Source: Alphaproteobacteria bacterium
Lineage (GTDB): Bacteria; Myxococcota_A; UBA796; GCA-2862545
Assembly: GCA_020632875.1 (NCBI GenBank)
Contig: JACKET010000011.1
Coordinates: 124,001-188,000 of the forward strand
Length of the DNA stretch: 64,000 nt
Reading direction: 5' to 3'
The notes below the pieces were generated by a model. It made no database searches, had not been told where the DNA came from, and saw nothing but the letters and a program-made list of their open reading frames with translations. Shown piece after piece: positions 18,227 through 27,652 of the stretch. Made by a program: the position numbers and the translations under genes. How positions within the stretch are numbered: the first letter of the stretch is position 1; every line of letters starts with the position of its first letter.

Positions 18227-18508
18227 GTGCCCGAGTACAAGGCCCGCAAGGTCACGCTGAACGAGACCGACAACGAGGACTACACCAAGCGCGCCGAAGG
18301 CGAGTGGCAGATCGTCCACGTCGCCTCGGGGGCCGTGGTGATGACCATCCCCTGGTCCACCTACGAAGACGCGTCCGAGTACCCCGAGCGGTACTTCCAC
18401 GACGGTCCCGAGGCGATCCAGATCGACGAAGCGCGCGGCGAGGTCGTGCTGATCGCGAGCGCCGACCGCCCCGACCACGTCGAGCGACGCAAGCTGCCCG
18501 CGCGCTGA
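18227..18508 (+). CDS. Small conserved-looking hypothetical protein
   Basis: GTG 18227 is preceded by GGAGG and gives 93 residues. The upstream extension of this frame has no support. The product is acidic and hydrophilic, with alternating strands (GEWQIVHVASGAVVMTIPW, EAIQIDEARGEVVLIASAD). No membrane segment, metal motif or known domain is visible. It lies between a small membrane protein and a secreted protease. Confidence 0.65.
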   Translation: MPEYKARKVTLNETDNEDYTKRAEGEWQIVHVASGAVVMTIPWSTYEDASEYPERYFHDGPEAIQIDEARGEVVLIASADRPDHVERRKLPAR

Positions 18509-18636
18509 GCAACACCCGGCGCGCCCGAACGGTCCGTAGCGAGTCGTCAGCGCTGGTCGGATGAGGTCGCGTGTGCCGATCGGCGCGAATCTCCCGTGCA
18601 GGCGGGCCGTCGCAGGGATGCCGACCTGGAGTGCCC

Positions 18637-20328
18637 GTGCATCTGCTCACCCTGCTCGCCCACGCCGCGACCTTCGACTACACCCCCATCGACGCCGACG
18701 GACACGTGCTGATCGACACGCTGTTCGTCGTGACGCCCCAGGCCGTCGCCGAGATCGAGGCCGGCGGATCGACGCCGGAATCCCTGCTCCTGCCCAAGCT
18801 CGAGGCGGTGAACGCGACGCTCGCCCGGAGCCGCGTCGACAACGTGCGCGTGCGTGCGCTCGGCGTGCATCGCCTGGTGGAGGCCGACTTCGCGCGGGTC
18901 GGCGTGTGGCCGGGCGTCCCCGAGACGAGCATGGTGCACGCGCTCGACTGGCTCGGTGGGTACCGCGAGACGTACGGCGCGGACAAGATCATCGTCGTGG
19001 CCGGCACCGGAGAGGGGCAGGCCGACGCGGCGCTCGGCGGGGGCGACCTCTCCGCGCACTGGGTCGACTTCCTGCCCATCGAGCACGAGCTCGGGCACCA
19101 GATGGGCCTCGGGCACTGCTTCGAGGGCAGCACGGGGAGTGGGATGCCGGTCGGGGGCTACACCGGGGACGGACAGGTCGCGACCGCCGGCCTCGGAGGG
19201 ACCCGGATGTGCGGGAACTCCCTGCCCTTCTACTCGAACCCCGACCTGGTGCTCACGAAGGAGGGCTTCTCGGACCTGCTGGAGGCCGGTCTGATCGACG
19301 GCTGGGACCCGAAGCGGACGTTCGAGGCGGACGGTGTGATCCGCCTCGGCCACCCGGAGTACGCGAACGCCGCGAAGCACTGGCGCGAGGAGGGCCCTTC
19401 GCACGCGGACCGGATGCCGACCGCGATGGACCCGCGGGGGGACCGACCCTGGGATCGGGCCGACTGCGTCGGGCTCTTCGCGGACGACGACTACGGCGAG
19501 CCGCTGGGCGAGGTGTGCGTCGGGGAGACGTGGACCGGGGACGTTCCGGTGCGCTCCGTGCGGCTCGGGCGGGACGTCCACGCGACGGTGCGCGGGCTCG
19601 ACGAGGGCCTGTGCGGCGGGTCGGAGTCGCGCATCGGGTTCTCGTCGCCGAGCCTCGCGGCCCTCGCGGAGCACCGCGGGCACCCGGCGTTCGACGCGTG
19701 GACGGTCGACGTGTACGCGACGCACGACCGCGCGGCGTTCGAGCGCGCGGACGGGCCGTTCCGCTTCGTCGGGACGAACGCCCTGCCGCGGTGCGAGGGG
19801 GACGTGCTGACCGTGATGCCGGACCATCGCGACTGGAGCTCGACCGCGGCGGTCACGACGCACCGGCTGTCCGGGCCGTTCGAGGCGCGCTTCCAGCTCC
19901 GCACGGCCCACGAGGGCGACGAGCCACCGGCCGACGGCATCGCCGTGCTCTTCGGCCAGGACCCGGCGGCCTGGGACGCGCCCCTGGCGGCCGGCGGCGG
20001 CGAGGGCCTGGAGCGCGCGCCCACGGGCTACGCGCTGATGTTCGATGGCTGGAACGGGCGCATCGCGCTGCGCGGTCCCGATGGCCAGCCGCTCGGCGAG
20101 GACCGGTCGTTCGACACGTTCACGCGCGGGGACTGGGTGGACGTCGCCGTGCGCGTGGGTCCCGCGGGCACCGAGGTCTGGTGGGACGGCGTCCGGGTGC
20201 ACCGGACCCGCGAGACGCTCGCTGTGGACGGGGCCTTCGGGTTCGCCGCGCACACGGGCTTCTACACGTCGGCGTTCCAGGTCCGCGAGGTCCGGATCCT
20301 GCCGTGGACGCCGGACAGCGGCGCCTGA
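18637..20328 (+). CDS. Secreted metzincin-like metalloprotease with lectin-like C-terminal domain
   Basis: GTG 18637 (GTG 18631 also possible) begins a short signal peptide (HLLTLLAHAA), giving 563 residues. At 150-160 is HELGHQMGLGH, a full HExxHxxGxxH zinc motif with three His ligands and catalytic Glu151, typical of metzincins. From about 395 the sequence looks like an L-type lectin/LamG beta-sandwich (LSGPFEARFQLRTAHEG, GIAVLFGQDP, WVDVAVRVGPAGTEVWWDG, FGFAAHTGFYTSAFQVREV). The design suggests an extracellular protease targeted to carbohydrate. The expected Met-turn was not pinned down. A strong palindrome follows the stop. Confidence 0.82.
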   Translation: MHLLTLLAHAATFDYTPIDADGHVLIDTLFVVTPQAVAEIEAGGSTPESLLLPKLEAVNATLARSRVDNVRVRALGVHRLVEADFARVGVWPGVPETSMVHALDWLGGYRETYGADKIIVVAGTGEGQADAALGGGDLSAHWVDFLPIEHELGHQMGLGHCFEGSTGSGMPVGGYTGDGQVATAGLGGTRMCGNSLPFYSNPDLVLTKEGFSDLLEAGLIDGWDPKRTFEADGVIRLGHPEYANAAKHWREEGPSHADRMPTAMDPRGDRPWDRADCVGLFADDDYGEPLGEVCVGETWTGDVPVRSVRLGRDVHATVRGLDEGLCGGSESRIGFSSPSLAALAEHRGHPAFDAWTVDVYATHDRAAFERADGPFRFVGTNALPRCEGDVLTVMPDHRDWSSTAAVTTHRLSGPFEARFQLRTAHEGDEPPADGIAVLFGQDPAAWDAPLAAGGGEGLERAPTGYALMFDGWNGRIALRGPDGQPLGEDRSFDTFTRGDWVDVAVRVGPAGTEVWWDGVRVHRTRETLAVDGAFGFAAHTGFYTSAFQVREVRILPWTPDSGA

Positions 20329-20329
20329 C

Positions 20330-20362
20330 CTGTCCAATTCGGGTCTGACCCGAATGGGACAG
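20330..20362. terminator. 33-bp near-perfect palindrome, probable bidirectional terminator
   Basis: Left arm CTGTCCAATTCGGGTC and right arm GACCCGAATGGGACAG pair with a single mismatch around one central base. It starts right at the stop of the protease gene and lies between convergent genes. No T-run follows, so an intrinsic terminator is inferred from position only. A weaker inverted repeat (GACTCCT..GCGA..AAC) flanks 20439-20526 nearby. Confidence 0.6.
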
Positions 20363-20528
20363 CCGATCCTCTCGTGTGGGCCGACGTTTCGGAGAGGCTC
20401 TGGCACGATCGGGACAGGCGGGCGCCACGTCGTGTCACGCGACTCCTCTGCGAGAACCTCCACAATCGTCTTCGGAAGCGGAAACTCCCCCGCCGACCCC
20501 GCGAAACACGGCGTTCGCAGGAGTCTCT

Positions 20529-21464
20529 CTAGTTCGTCCACTGGGAGCGGACCTCGCCGCTCTCCGCGGCGACCCGCACCACCCAGAGCCGCGCCGAAGC
20601 CGCGCCGGCGACGAGCAGGCACTGCCCGCCGTCGGTCGCCACGCCGAGCAGCCGTCGGTCGCCCCAGAGGGCCGTGAGGTCGAGCGTCCAGGCGGGCTCG
20701 CCCGAGGGCGGGTCGTCCATCGCCGAGAGCAGGTCGGACCCGTCGCCGAACGCCACGCTGCGGTGCGTGACGAGCACCCTCCCCCCGCAGCGCGCCGACA
20801 GCCGGTGGGCCTCGAACAGGTCCCCGCGCGCCAGGTGCTCCGCATCGGACCCGAGCGGCACCACCCTCGCGCCGGGCCCGCCATCCCAGGGGATCTCGCG
20901 GTGCGTGCCGTCCTGGAGCAGCACCTGCACGCCCGTGCGCCGCTCTGCCTCGACCTTCACCTCGCCCGCGCCGGGCAGATCGAGCCGCGCGAGGTGCGAC
21001 GAGAGGCGGTCGCGCACGCGCCCCGTCCACAGGTCGACGAGCACGCGGTCGTGCGGCCCGAGGGCCATGAACCCCGTGCGCGGGTGCAGGATCGCCACGC
21101 CCTCCGTCACGGTGAGGTCGCATCCGCCTTCGTGGCGGCTCCCCCCGACGTACGTGCCGTCGATCGTGTACGCACGCAGCCCGCAGCTCGTTCCGCCGCG
21201 ACCGGAGGTCGACGTCGCCGAGACGATGCGCAGCACCCCGTCGCGCTCCACCAGCCACGCCTGCCGAGGCGCCTGCCCGACGCGGTCGAAGACGCCGGCA
21301 CAGCCCAGCAGCACGACGCCGAACGCCAGGCCCGCGCCCCACGGACGCCACGTCGGCCGGTCTTCGAGCGCCTGCCACGCGGCCCAGGCCCCGAACGCGG
21401 CCACGGCGAGGAACAGCCCGGTGAGGCCGAGCCCGAGGTCGACGATCTTCACGAGCAGCGACAT
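20529..21464 (-). CDS. Membrane-anchored protein of unknown function
   Basis: 311 residues. Two N-terminal membrane helices (LGLGLTGLFLAVAAFGAWAAW, GAGLAFGVVLLGCAGVF) precede a ~240-residue outer domain of short strands with Cys residues (CGLRAYTIDG, GGCDLTVTEG, ARCGGRVLVTH). The strand pattern hints at a propeller but no repeat is clear. It begins 10 bases after the formate dehydrogenase stop on the same strand, so it may be the last gene of that operon; a functional link is not evident. Confidence 0.7.
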   Translation of the reverse strand: MSLLVKIVDLGLGLTGLFLAVAAFGAWAAWQALEDRPTWRPWGAGLAFGVVLLGCAGVFDRVGQAPRQAWLVERDGVLRIVSATSTSGRGGTSCGLRAYTIDGTYVGGSRHEGGCDLTVTEGVAILHPRTGFMALGPHDRVLVDLWTGRVRDRLSSHLARLDLPGAGEVKVEAERRTGVQVLLQDGTHREIPWDGGPGARVVPLGSDAEHLARGDLFEAHRLSARCGGRVLVTHRSVAFGDGSDLLSAMDDPPSGEPAWTLDLTALWGDRRLLGVATDGGQCLLVAGAASARLWVVRVAAESGEVRSQWTN

Positions 21465-21474
21465 CGCGCCGACT

Positions 21475-24159
21475 CTACCCGGCGCGGACCTCGACGGCGC
21501 ACACCTTGTACTCGGCCGTGCTCGTCACGACGTCGCCCGCATCGTTCGTGAGGCGGTTCGTGAGCTGGTCGGGGAAGTGCAGCGGCATCCACACGCAACC
21601 GGGCCGCATCCGCGGGCTCACCGCGACCACCGCCTCGATCTCGCCCCGCCGCGACGCGACCCGCACGCGCTGGCCGTCGTGCAGGCCCCGCTTGCGCGCG
21701 TCGTAGCGATGCATCTCGACGAAGTTCTCGGGCTGCTTCGCGAGCGCGCCCTTCGCGCGGAGGGTCTGTGTGGCGGCGTTGTAGTGGTACAGCGTGCGCC
21801 CGGTGGACAGGACCAGCGGGTACGCGTCGTCGGGCAGCTCTTCGGACGGCCGGTAGAACGCCGGCATGAAGGTGGCCTTGCCCTTGAGCGGACCGTCTTC
21901 GTGCAGCGTGACGGTGCCCGGGTGGTCGGGTGTGGGGCAGGGCCACTGGAGGCCCATCGCACCGATGCGCTCGTGCGTGATGCCCGCGAACTTGTCGGAC
22001 AGCGCGGCCATCTCGGCGTACACCTCGCGCGGCGCGGTGTAGTGCGGCATCGGGTACCCGACGGCCCGCGCGAGGTCGCACAGGATCTCCCAGTCGGCCT
22101 TCGCCTCGCCCGGCGGCTCGACGGCCTTCCGCACGCGCTGCACGCGCCGGTCGGAGTTCGTGAACACGCCGTCCTTCTCGACGAAGCACGCGGCCGGGAG
22201 CACGACGTCGGCGAACCGCATCGTCTCGGTGGGCAGGATGTCCTGCACGACGACGAACTCGACCTTGTTCAGGCCCTCTTCCATCTTCGAGGTGTTGGGC
22301 TCGGAGAGCAGGATGTCTTCGCCCATGACGTACAGGCCGCGGATCTTCCCCTGCCCCATCGCCTTCATCATGACGTTGAGGTTCATGCCCTCGTCGGGCG
22401 ACAGGGGCGCGCCCCACGCCGCCTCGAAGCGCGCGCGGGCCGCGGGGTCCGAGACGCGCTGGTAGCCCGGGTAGAACACCGGGGACGCGCCGGCGTCGTT
22501 CGCGCCCTGCACGTTGTTCTGGCCGCGCAGCGGGTTCATCCCGGCGCTGCGCACGCCGAGGTGGCCCGTCATGAGGACGAGGTTGGCGAGGCAGTACACG
22601 TTGTCGGTGCCGTGCGTGTGCTCGGTGATGCCCAGCGTGTAGTAGATGCCGGCCTTCTTCGTGGTGGCGTAGAGCCGCGCGACGGCGCGGATGTCGTCGG
22701 CCGGCACACCCGTGATCGACTCGGCCCACTCGGGCGTGGCATCGCGCACCGCATCGCGCACCGCTTCGAAGTTCTCGGTGTGCTTCGTGACGAATTCGCG
22801 ATCGACGAGGTCTTCGCCGATGATGACGTGCGCCATCGCCGTGAGCAGGGCGACGTCGGTGCCCGGCTTCAGCTGCAGGTGGTGGTCGGCGATCTTGGTG
22901 AGCCAGATGGCCCGCGGGTCGGCCACGACGAGCTTCGCGCCGCGACGCACCGCGCGCTTCATCTCCATCGCGATGATGGGATGGGCCTCACTGGTGTTGC
23001 TCCCGATGACGAACAACATGTCGGCATCCCGGATCTCCGGGATGGAGTTCGTCATCGCCCCTGCTCCGAACATGGTCACCAGACCGGCGACCGTGGGAGC
23101 GTGTCAAGTGGCGGCGCACTGGTGGCAATTGTTCGTTCCGAACGCCGCCCGTGCGAGCTTCTGCATGAGGTAGTTCTCTTCGCCCGTGCAGCGCGAGCTG
23201 CTGACGAACCCGAGCGCGTCGGCGCCGTGGCGCCGCTTGACGCCGAGAAGGCCCTTCGCCGCGGTCTGGAGCGCGTCTTCCCACGTGGTGGGCTCGAGCA
23301 CGCCGTTGCGCCGGACCATGGGGGTCTGCAGCCGGTCGGGGTGGTGCACGAACTCGCTCGCGAACCGGCCCTTCACGCACAGGTTGCCGTCGTTGACGGT
23401 GGTGCCCGGCGGCGGCGACGTGACGCGCGTGAGCCGGCCGTCGGTGACGTGCAGATCGACCTGGCACCCGACGCCGCAGAAGTTGCACGTGCTGCGGATG
23501 GGCTCGGGAGCCGGCGGGATGCCGAGGGACGGGCGCTCGGTCATGGCGCCGGTGGGGCACACCGCGATGCAGCCGCCGCACAGCTCGCACGAGCTGTCGA
23601 GGAGCCCCTGCTGATCGGCCGTTCCGATGGTGGTGCGCCCGCCGCGCTCGACGAGCGCGATGGCGTTCACGGCCTCGACCTCGTCGCAGTACCGCACGCA
23701 CGCGGCGCACAGCACGCACGCCTCGGCGTCGAAGTGGATGTAGGGATTCGCGTCGTGCTCGCGGACCGCCCGGCGCAGCGGGAGCTGCGGGAGCTGCGGC
23801 CCGGTGCCGTACTCGAGCACCTGGTCGCGGAGCTGGTTGCCCACGCCGCGCTGCTTCGGGAGCCCCTGGTCGTCGACGGCGTGGTCGGCGACGTACATCG
23901 ACAGCAGGACCTGCCGGTGCGTGTCGATGCGCTGGCTCTGCGTCGTGATGACGGCGCCTTCGGTCGCCTTCCAGGTGCACGAGGGCTGCAGGCGGCGCTG
24001 GCCCTGCACCTCGACGAGGCACATGCGGCACGCGCCCACCGGATCGAGGCGCTTCTCGTGGCACAGCGTGGGGATCGACCGGCCCACGCGCTGCGCGACC
24101 TCGAGCACGGTCTCGCCCAGCTCGAAGTCGACCGCCTCGCCATCGATGATGACCTTCAT
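21475..24159 (-). CDS. fdhF: Formate dehydrogenase catalytic subunit, selenocysteine-containing
   Basis: A conventional reading splits this gene at TGA 23106-23104, but the frame continues without break: GTNNCHQCAAT, TGA, HAPTVAGLVTMFGAGAMTN. This is the active-site region of molybdopterin formate dehydrogenases, where the residue before H-x-P is Cys or selenocysteine. Read as Sec352, the protein is 894 residues. N-terminus: a NuoG-type [2Fe-2S] domain (Cys33, 44, 47, 61), then [4Fe-4S] motifs CVLCAACVRYC and CELCGGCIAVC, the catalytic-domain cluster CNFCGVGC, and the Mo-bis-MGD domains. It oxidises formate to CO2 and passes electrons to the NuoEF-like partner, whose stop overlaps this ATG (ATGA). 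Selenocysteine machinery must lie elsewhere. Confidence 0.93.
23074..23106 (-). promoter_or_regulatory. SECIS element of fdhF (UGA codon plus hairpin)
   Basis: On the minus strand, TGA (23106-23104) is followed by 11 bases and then GGTCGCCGGTCTGGTGACC (23092-23074). This folds into a 7-bp stem (one G-T pair) with loop GGTCT. From memory of the E. coli fdhF SECIS, the spacing from UGA to stem and the GGUCU apical loop are the same. Bacterial SECIS elements bind SelB to deliver Sec-tRNA. Confidence 0.88.
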
Positions 24160-25649
24160 ACGAAGTCCCCGGGGAAGTGCTTCATCGCTGAGAGTAACGG
24201 GAGCGACGCGGTCATGCCGAGCCCGCAGATGCTCCCCTCGTCCATCTCGCCGTGCACGACGCCCACGTGCGCGAGGTGCTCGGCGTCGCGATCGGCGAGG
24301 TAGCGGTCGATCGACTGGCGCTGGAGCGAGCAGCCGATGCGGCACGGCGCGCACTGGCCGCACGTCTCGTCCTCGAAGAAGACCTGGCCCCACCGCGCCG
24401 CCTCGGCCATGTCGACCGAGTCGTTGAGCACGACGACCCCGGCGCTGCCGAGCATCGAGCCCGCGGCCTGGAGGCTCTTGAAGTCGAGCGGGGTGTCGCG
24501 GAACGCCATCGGCAGGAACCCCGAGCTGGCGCCGCCGGGCGAGAAGGCCTTCGGCGTGCCGACGTAGCCCCCGGCGTGCTGCACGAGCTCTTCGAGCGTG
24601 ACCCCGATGGGGAGCTCGTACACGCCAGGCTTCTCGACGTGCCCGCTGATGCAGTACAGCTTGCTGCCGGCCTCGGTGCGCCCGAGCCCGCGGAACCAGT
24701 CGCCGCCGCGCTCGACGATGGCCGGCACGCACGCGAGCGTCTCGACGTTGTGGATGAGCGTCGGCTTGCCGAAGAGCCCCGCTTCGGTCGGGAACGGCGG
24801 CTTGAGCCGCGGCATGCCGCGCTTGCCCTCGAGCGACTCGAGCAGGGCGGTCTCTTCGCCGCAGATGTACGCGCCGTGCCCGTCGTAGAACCGCACCTCG
24901 AGGTCGGGCTTCGCTTCGGCGAGCGCGCGCTCGAGGGCGCGGCGGCACGCCTGGAACTCGCCGCGGATGTAGATCCACGCGACCTTCGCGCCGACGGCCC
25001 AGGCCGCGATGGCGAGGCCCTCGAGCATCCTGTGGGGACGGCGGAGCATCACCTCGCGGTCTTTGAAGGTGCCGGGCTCGCCCTCGTCGGCGTTCACCAC
25101 GACGTATCGCTCGGTCTCGGCCTGCGACCGGACGCCGGACCACTTGATGTGCGCGGGGAACCCCGCGCCGCCGCGCCCCTGCAGGCCCGCCGCGCGAATC
25201 TCGTCGATCACGGCCTCGGCGCCGATGCGCTTCGCCTTCTCGAGCGCCGACCACTCCGCCGTGTCGGCCCCACCGAGATCGATGGGCAGCTCGGGGTCGG
25301 CGGGCAGCACGTGGCCCTCGCCACCCCAGATGACCGGCTCGAGCCGGGCGTCGAGCGCCGCGGGCGCCCGGTCGCACTGGCCGAGACAGCTGACCGCCTC
25401 GACCTTCACGCCGTTGGCGCGCGCCTCGGCGATGTGCTCGAAGGCCCCGGCGAGCGCGCAGCTCGTGCCCTGGCAGATGCGCAGCTCGACATCGGGCTTC
25501 GCGAGCAGCGTGTAGAACGTCGAGACGCCGTACAGCGTGGCCTCGGGCACACCGGTCTGCCCCGACACGGCGCGCGCGACGCCCGAGCGGGCGCCGCCGG
25601 CCTCTTCGAGCGCGTGCATCACCTCGGTTCCGCCGGACTTCTTCTTCAT
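24156..25649 (-). CDS. NAD-dependent formate dehydrogenase, fused NuoE-NuoF-type diaphorase subunit
   Basis: Start at ATG 25649 (MKKKSGGTEV); the longer frame upstream is antisense to the divergent gene and has no support. 497 residues. The N-terminal ~115 form a thioredoxin-like [2Fe-2S] domain of the NuoE type (CQGTSCALAG, CLGQCDRAP). Then comes the NuoF fold: GRGGAGFPAHIKW (FMN/NAD site), NADEGEPGTFKDRE, ICGEETALLESLEGKRG, and the [4Fe-4S] motif CGQCAPCRIGC near the C-terminus with SICGLG. This matches the FdsB-type beta subunit of soluble NAD-linked formate dehydrogenases. It overlaps fdhF by four bases. No FdsG- or FdsD-like gene is adjacent. Confidence 0.93.
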   Translation of the reverse strand: MKKKSGGTEVMHALEEAGGARSGVARAVSGQTGVPEATLYGVSTFYTLLAKPDVELRICQGTSCALAGAFEHIAEARANGVKVEAVSCLGQCDRAPAALDARLEPVIWGGEGHVLPADPELPIDLGGADTAEWSALEKAKRIGAEAVIDEIRAAGLQGRGGAGFPAHIKWSGVRSQAETERYVVVNADEGEPGTFKDREVMLRRPHRMLEGLAIAAWAVGAKVAWIYIRGEFQACRRALERALAEAKPDLEVRFYDGHGAYICGEETALLESLEGKRGMPRLKPPFPTEAGLFGKPTLIHNVETLACVPAIVERGGDWFRGLGRTEAGSKLYCISGHVEKPGVYELPIGVTLEELVQHAGGYVGTPKAFSPGGASSGFLPMAFRDTPLDFKSLQAAGSMLGSAGVVVLNDSVDMAEAARWGQVFFEDETCGQCAPCRIGCSLQRQSIDRYLADRDAEHLAHVGVVHGEMDEGSICGLGMTASLPLLSAMKHFPGDFV

Positions 25650-25683
25650 CAGGGCCTCGCGTGGACGCCACGATATCGCGCTG

Positions 25684-25711
25684 GACGTGCGGACGTCGGA
25701 CGTCGGACGGA
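25684..25711. repeat. GGACGTCG direct repeats in the fdh divergent promoter region
   Basis: Between the formate dehydrogenase operon and the divergent lipoprotein gene, GGACGT(C/G) occurs about four times in tandem, and two copies contain the palindrome GACGTC. It lies ~40 bases ahead of the fdh ATG, a plausible operator position. No known regulator site is matched. Confidence 0.4.
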
Positions 25712-25763
25712 CACCGGGGCCACGCGCACCTGCGCTATCCTCCCCTACCGGAGGGATCCCGAC

Positions 25764-27026
25764 GTGCCGCGCCTGCTCGGCCTCTGCGCATTGCTCGCCA
25801 CCGCCTCGGCCTGCGGAGTGAACCAGGGCCCGGGCATCACCGGGAAGTGGTTCACGTACAGCGTCCGCGTGATGGACACGCCGGTGTACTTCGACGGGTC
25901 CGAGTTCGACGCGGCGCTCATCGGCATCGCGCCCGACGGCCGACCGCTGTTCCGCGACCCCGCCGGCATCTGGCTCACCGACACCGACCTCGCCGACCCG
26001 AAGCTCCTCGGCGACGCGTCCATCGTGCTCTCGGCACGCGAGCACGTGCTCCTGTTCCGTAGCGACGGCACGGTCGAGCGCACGTCCGACGGCGTGACCT
26101 ACGACCAGGCCACCCTCCCCGCCGGGCTCGACGAGGTCCAGGACGTCCGCGCCGACTCGCGCGGAACGCTCTACGCCACCGGCATCTACACGCGGCCGTC
26201 CGACATCTCCAACACGTGGGGGGCGCTCTACACGTCCGACGACGACGGCAGCAGCTGGGAGCTCGTGATCGACACGCTGTTCAACCCGCCCGGTGACGCG
26301 TTGAACGGCTGGGCGAACTCGGTGACCCTCGGTGCGGTCGACGGGTTCCTCGACCTCCGGGTGTGCCGGGTGATCGACAACTGCACCGTGCTCCGCGGGC
26401 TGCCCGGCGCGTTCACGACGTACCTCGATCAGCGGGACGTGCCCTTCGGCGCCCCGATGCCGTTCGGGCTCGACGGAGACGGGCGAATCCTCGCGAGCAG
26501 CTCCTTCGACGTCGGGCGCGGCTTCACCACGCCCGAGATCGTGGTGCTCGACCCCGACGAGCGCGACGACGACCCGGCCACCCTCGACCACTTCCACACG
26601 GGCTTCGCGCCCGCGCCGATCGAATTCGTCGACCACGAGGGGTACGGCTGGGGCACGAGCTTCGACCTCGAGACCTGGGGGATCCTCCGCACGGTCGAGC
26701 CGCTCGGCGCCTCGCACGACCAGCGTGCGAAGGTCCTCTCCGGGCCCGGCTGCAACCGGTACTACACGTACGATCCGGACTACGGGTACGCCGGAGACGC
26801 GACGACGATGGAGATCACGAACGGATCGGGCGAGCCCTTCGGCCTCTACGAGGTCAAGAGCCTCTCGCCGCAAGCCGCTTACCCCGACGGGGGCGAGGCC
26901 ATCGTCGCTCCGGGTGCGAGCGCGGCCCTCGACGTCGAGGAGGAGGAGTGGTTCATCGCCCTGACCACGGACGGACGCTGCAAGGGGTACGGGATGGCGA
27001 GGAAGCTCGACGGGAAGTCGCTGTGA
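25764..27026 (+). CDS. Lipoprotein with repeated strand blocks, unknown function
   Basis: GTG 25764 with a GGAGGG site gives 420 residues. The N-terminus LLGLCALLATASAC is a lipoprotein-like signal with Cys17 as the likely lipidated residue (the -3 position is Ala, so a weak lipobox). The body has Asp box-like repeats (LLFRSDGTVERTSDGV, LYTSDDDGSSWELVIDTL, LLRDPAGIWL-type), as in sialidase/BNR propellers. The C-terminus carries Cys pairs (GPGCNRYY, GRCKGYG). The GTG start of the next gene overlaps its stop (GTGA), so the two are co-translated. Confidence 0.75.
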   Translation: MPRLLGLCALLATASACGVNQGPGITGKWFTYSVRVMDTPVYFDGSEFDAALIGIAPDGRPLFRDPAGIWLTDTDLADPKLLGDASIVLSAREHVLLFRSDGTVERTSDGVTYDQATLPAGLDEVQDVRADSRGTLYATGIYTRPSDISNTWGALYTSDDDGSSWELVIDTLFNPPGDALNGWANSVTLGAVDGFLDLRVCRVIDNCTVLRGLPGAFTTYLDQRDVPFGAPMPFGLDGDGRILASSSFDVGRGFTTPEIVVLDPDERDDDPATLDHFHTGFAPAPIEFVDHEGYGWGTSFDLETWGILRTVEPLGASHDQRAKVLSGPGCNRYYTYDPDYGYAGDATTMEITNGSGEPFGLYEVKSLSPQAAYPDGGEAIVAPGASAALDVEEEEWFIALTTDGRCKGYGMARKLDGKSL

Positions 27027-27652
27027 GGGCGCTCGTGGTGGCGCTGCTGGCCCTGGCCGGATGCGGGGGCGACTGCGGGACGGTCGAAATCTGGGCCGAG
27101 GACCGCCCCGAAGACCCCTACGACCTCGACGGAGACGGCGATCTCGACTTCGCGGAGCAGTGCGGCGTCAACTACGGCAGCTTCGGGTACTACTACCCGG
27201 GCATGAACCTCATGCACGTGATCTTCTCGACGGAGGCGCGCTCGATCGAAGACACGGTGGACATCTCCTACACCTACCTCGCGGTCGCGGACGTATGGGT
27301 CCGGTGGGACCACATCGAAGCCGGCGAGGGCTCGGTGCTCGAGAGCGGGAGCATCGCTGGGCAGACCCTCCTCAGCCGGACCCGCGCCCTCGACGACATC
27401 GCCGCCTCCTACCCCCTCGGGAGCGGGCGCATCGAGGTGCTGAAGGATCCGAAGGAGTACAAGCGCGACAGCATCGTCTACGGCGACGACGAGCCCTTCA
27501 AGCTCCGCCTGGCGTGGGAGCTCACCTACGTGTCCGGCAACGAGCCCGTGCACCGGTTCGAGGGCGAGGACTGGATCCAGGTCGACCTCGACGACATCGT
27601 CTACAACGAGCCGGACGACTTCACGATCCTGCCGCCCGACTACGGCGACTGA
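27023..27652 (+). CDS. Lipoprotein, unknown function
   Basis: GTG 27023 overlaps the preceding stop. The 209-residue product has a clean lipobox (VVALLALAGC, Cys14). It then has an acidic calcium-binding-like stretch (DPYDLDGDGDLDFAEQCG), which resembles an EF-hand/dockerin loop, and a beta-rich domain with many Tyr. It converges with the next gene and their 3' ends overlap by 13 bases. No family is recognised; it probably works with its upstream partner at the outer membrane. Confidence 0.75.
   Translation: MRALVVALLALAGCGGDCGTVEIWAEDRPEDPYDLDGDGDLDFAEQCGVNYGSFGYYYPGMNLMHVIFSTEARSIEDTVDISYTYLAVADVWVRWDHIEAGEGSVLESGSIAGQTLLSRTRALDDIAASYPLGSGRIEVLKDPKEYKRDSIVYGDDEPFKLRLAWELTYVSGNEPVHRFEGEDWIQVDLDDIVYNEPDDFTILPPDYGD

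Noticed and set aside
25650..26873. N-terminal extension of the formate dehydrogenase beta subunit
   Set aside because: It is antisense to the divergent lipoprotein gene and crosses the promoter region; family members start near 25649.
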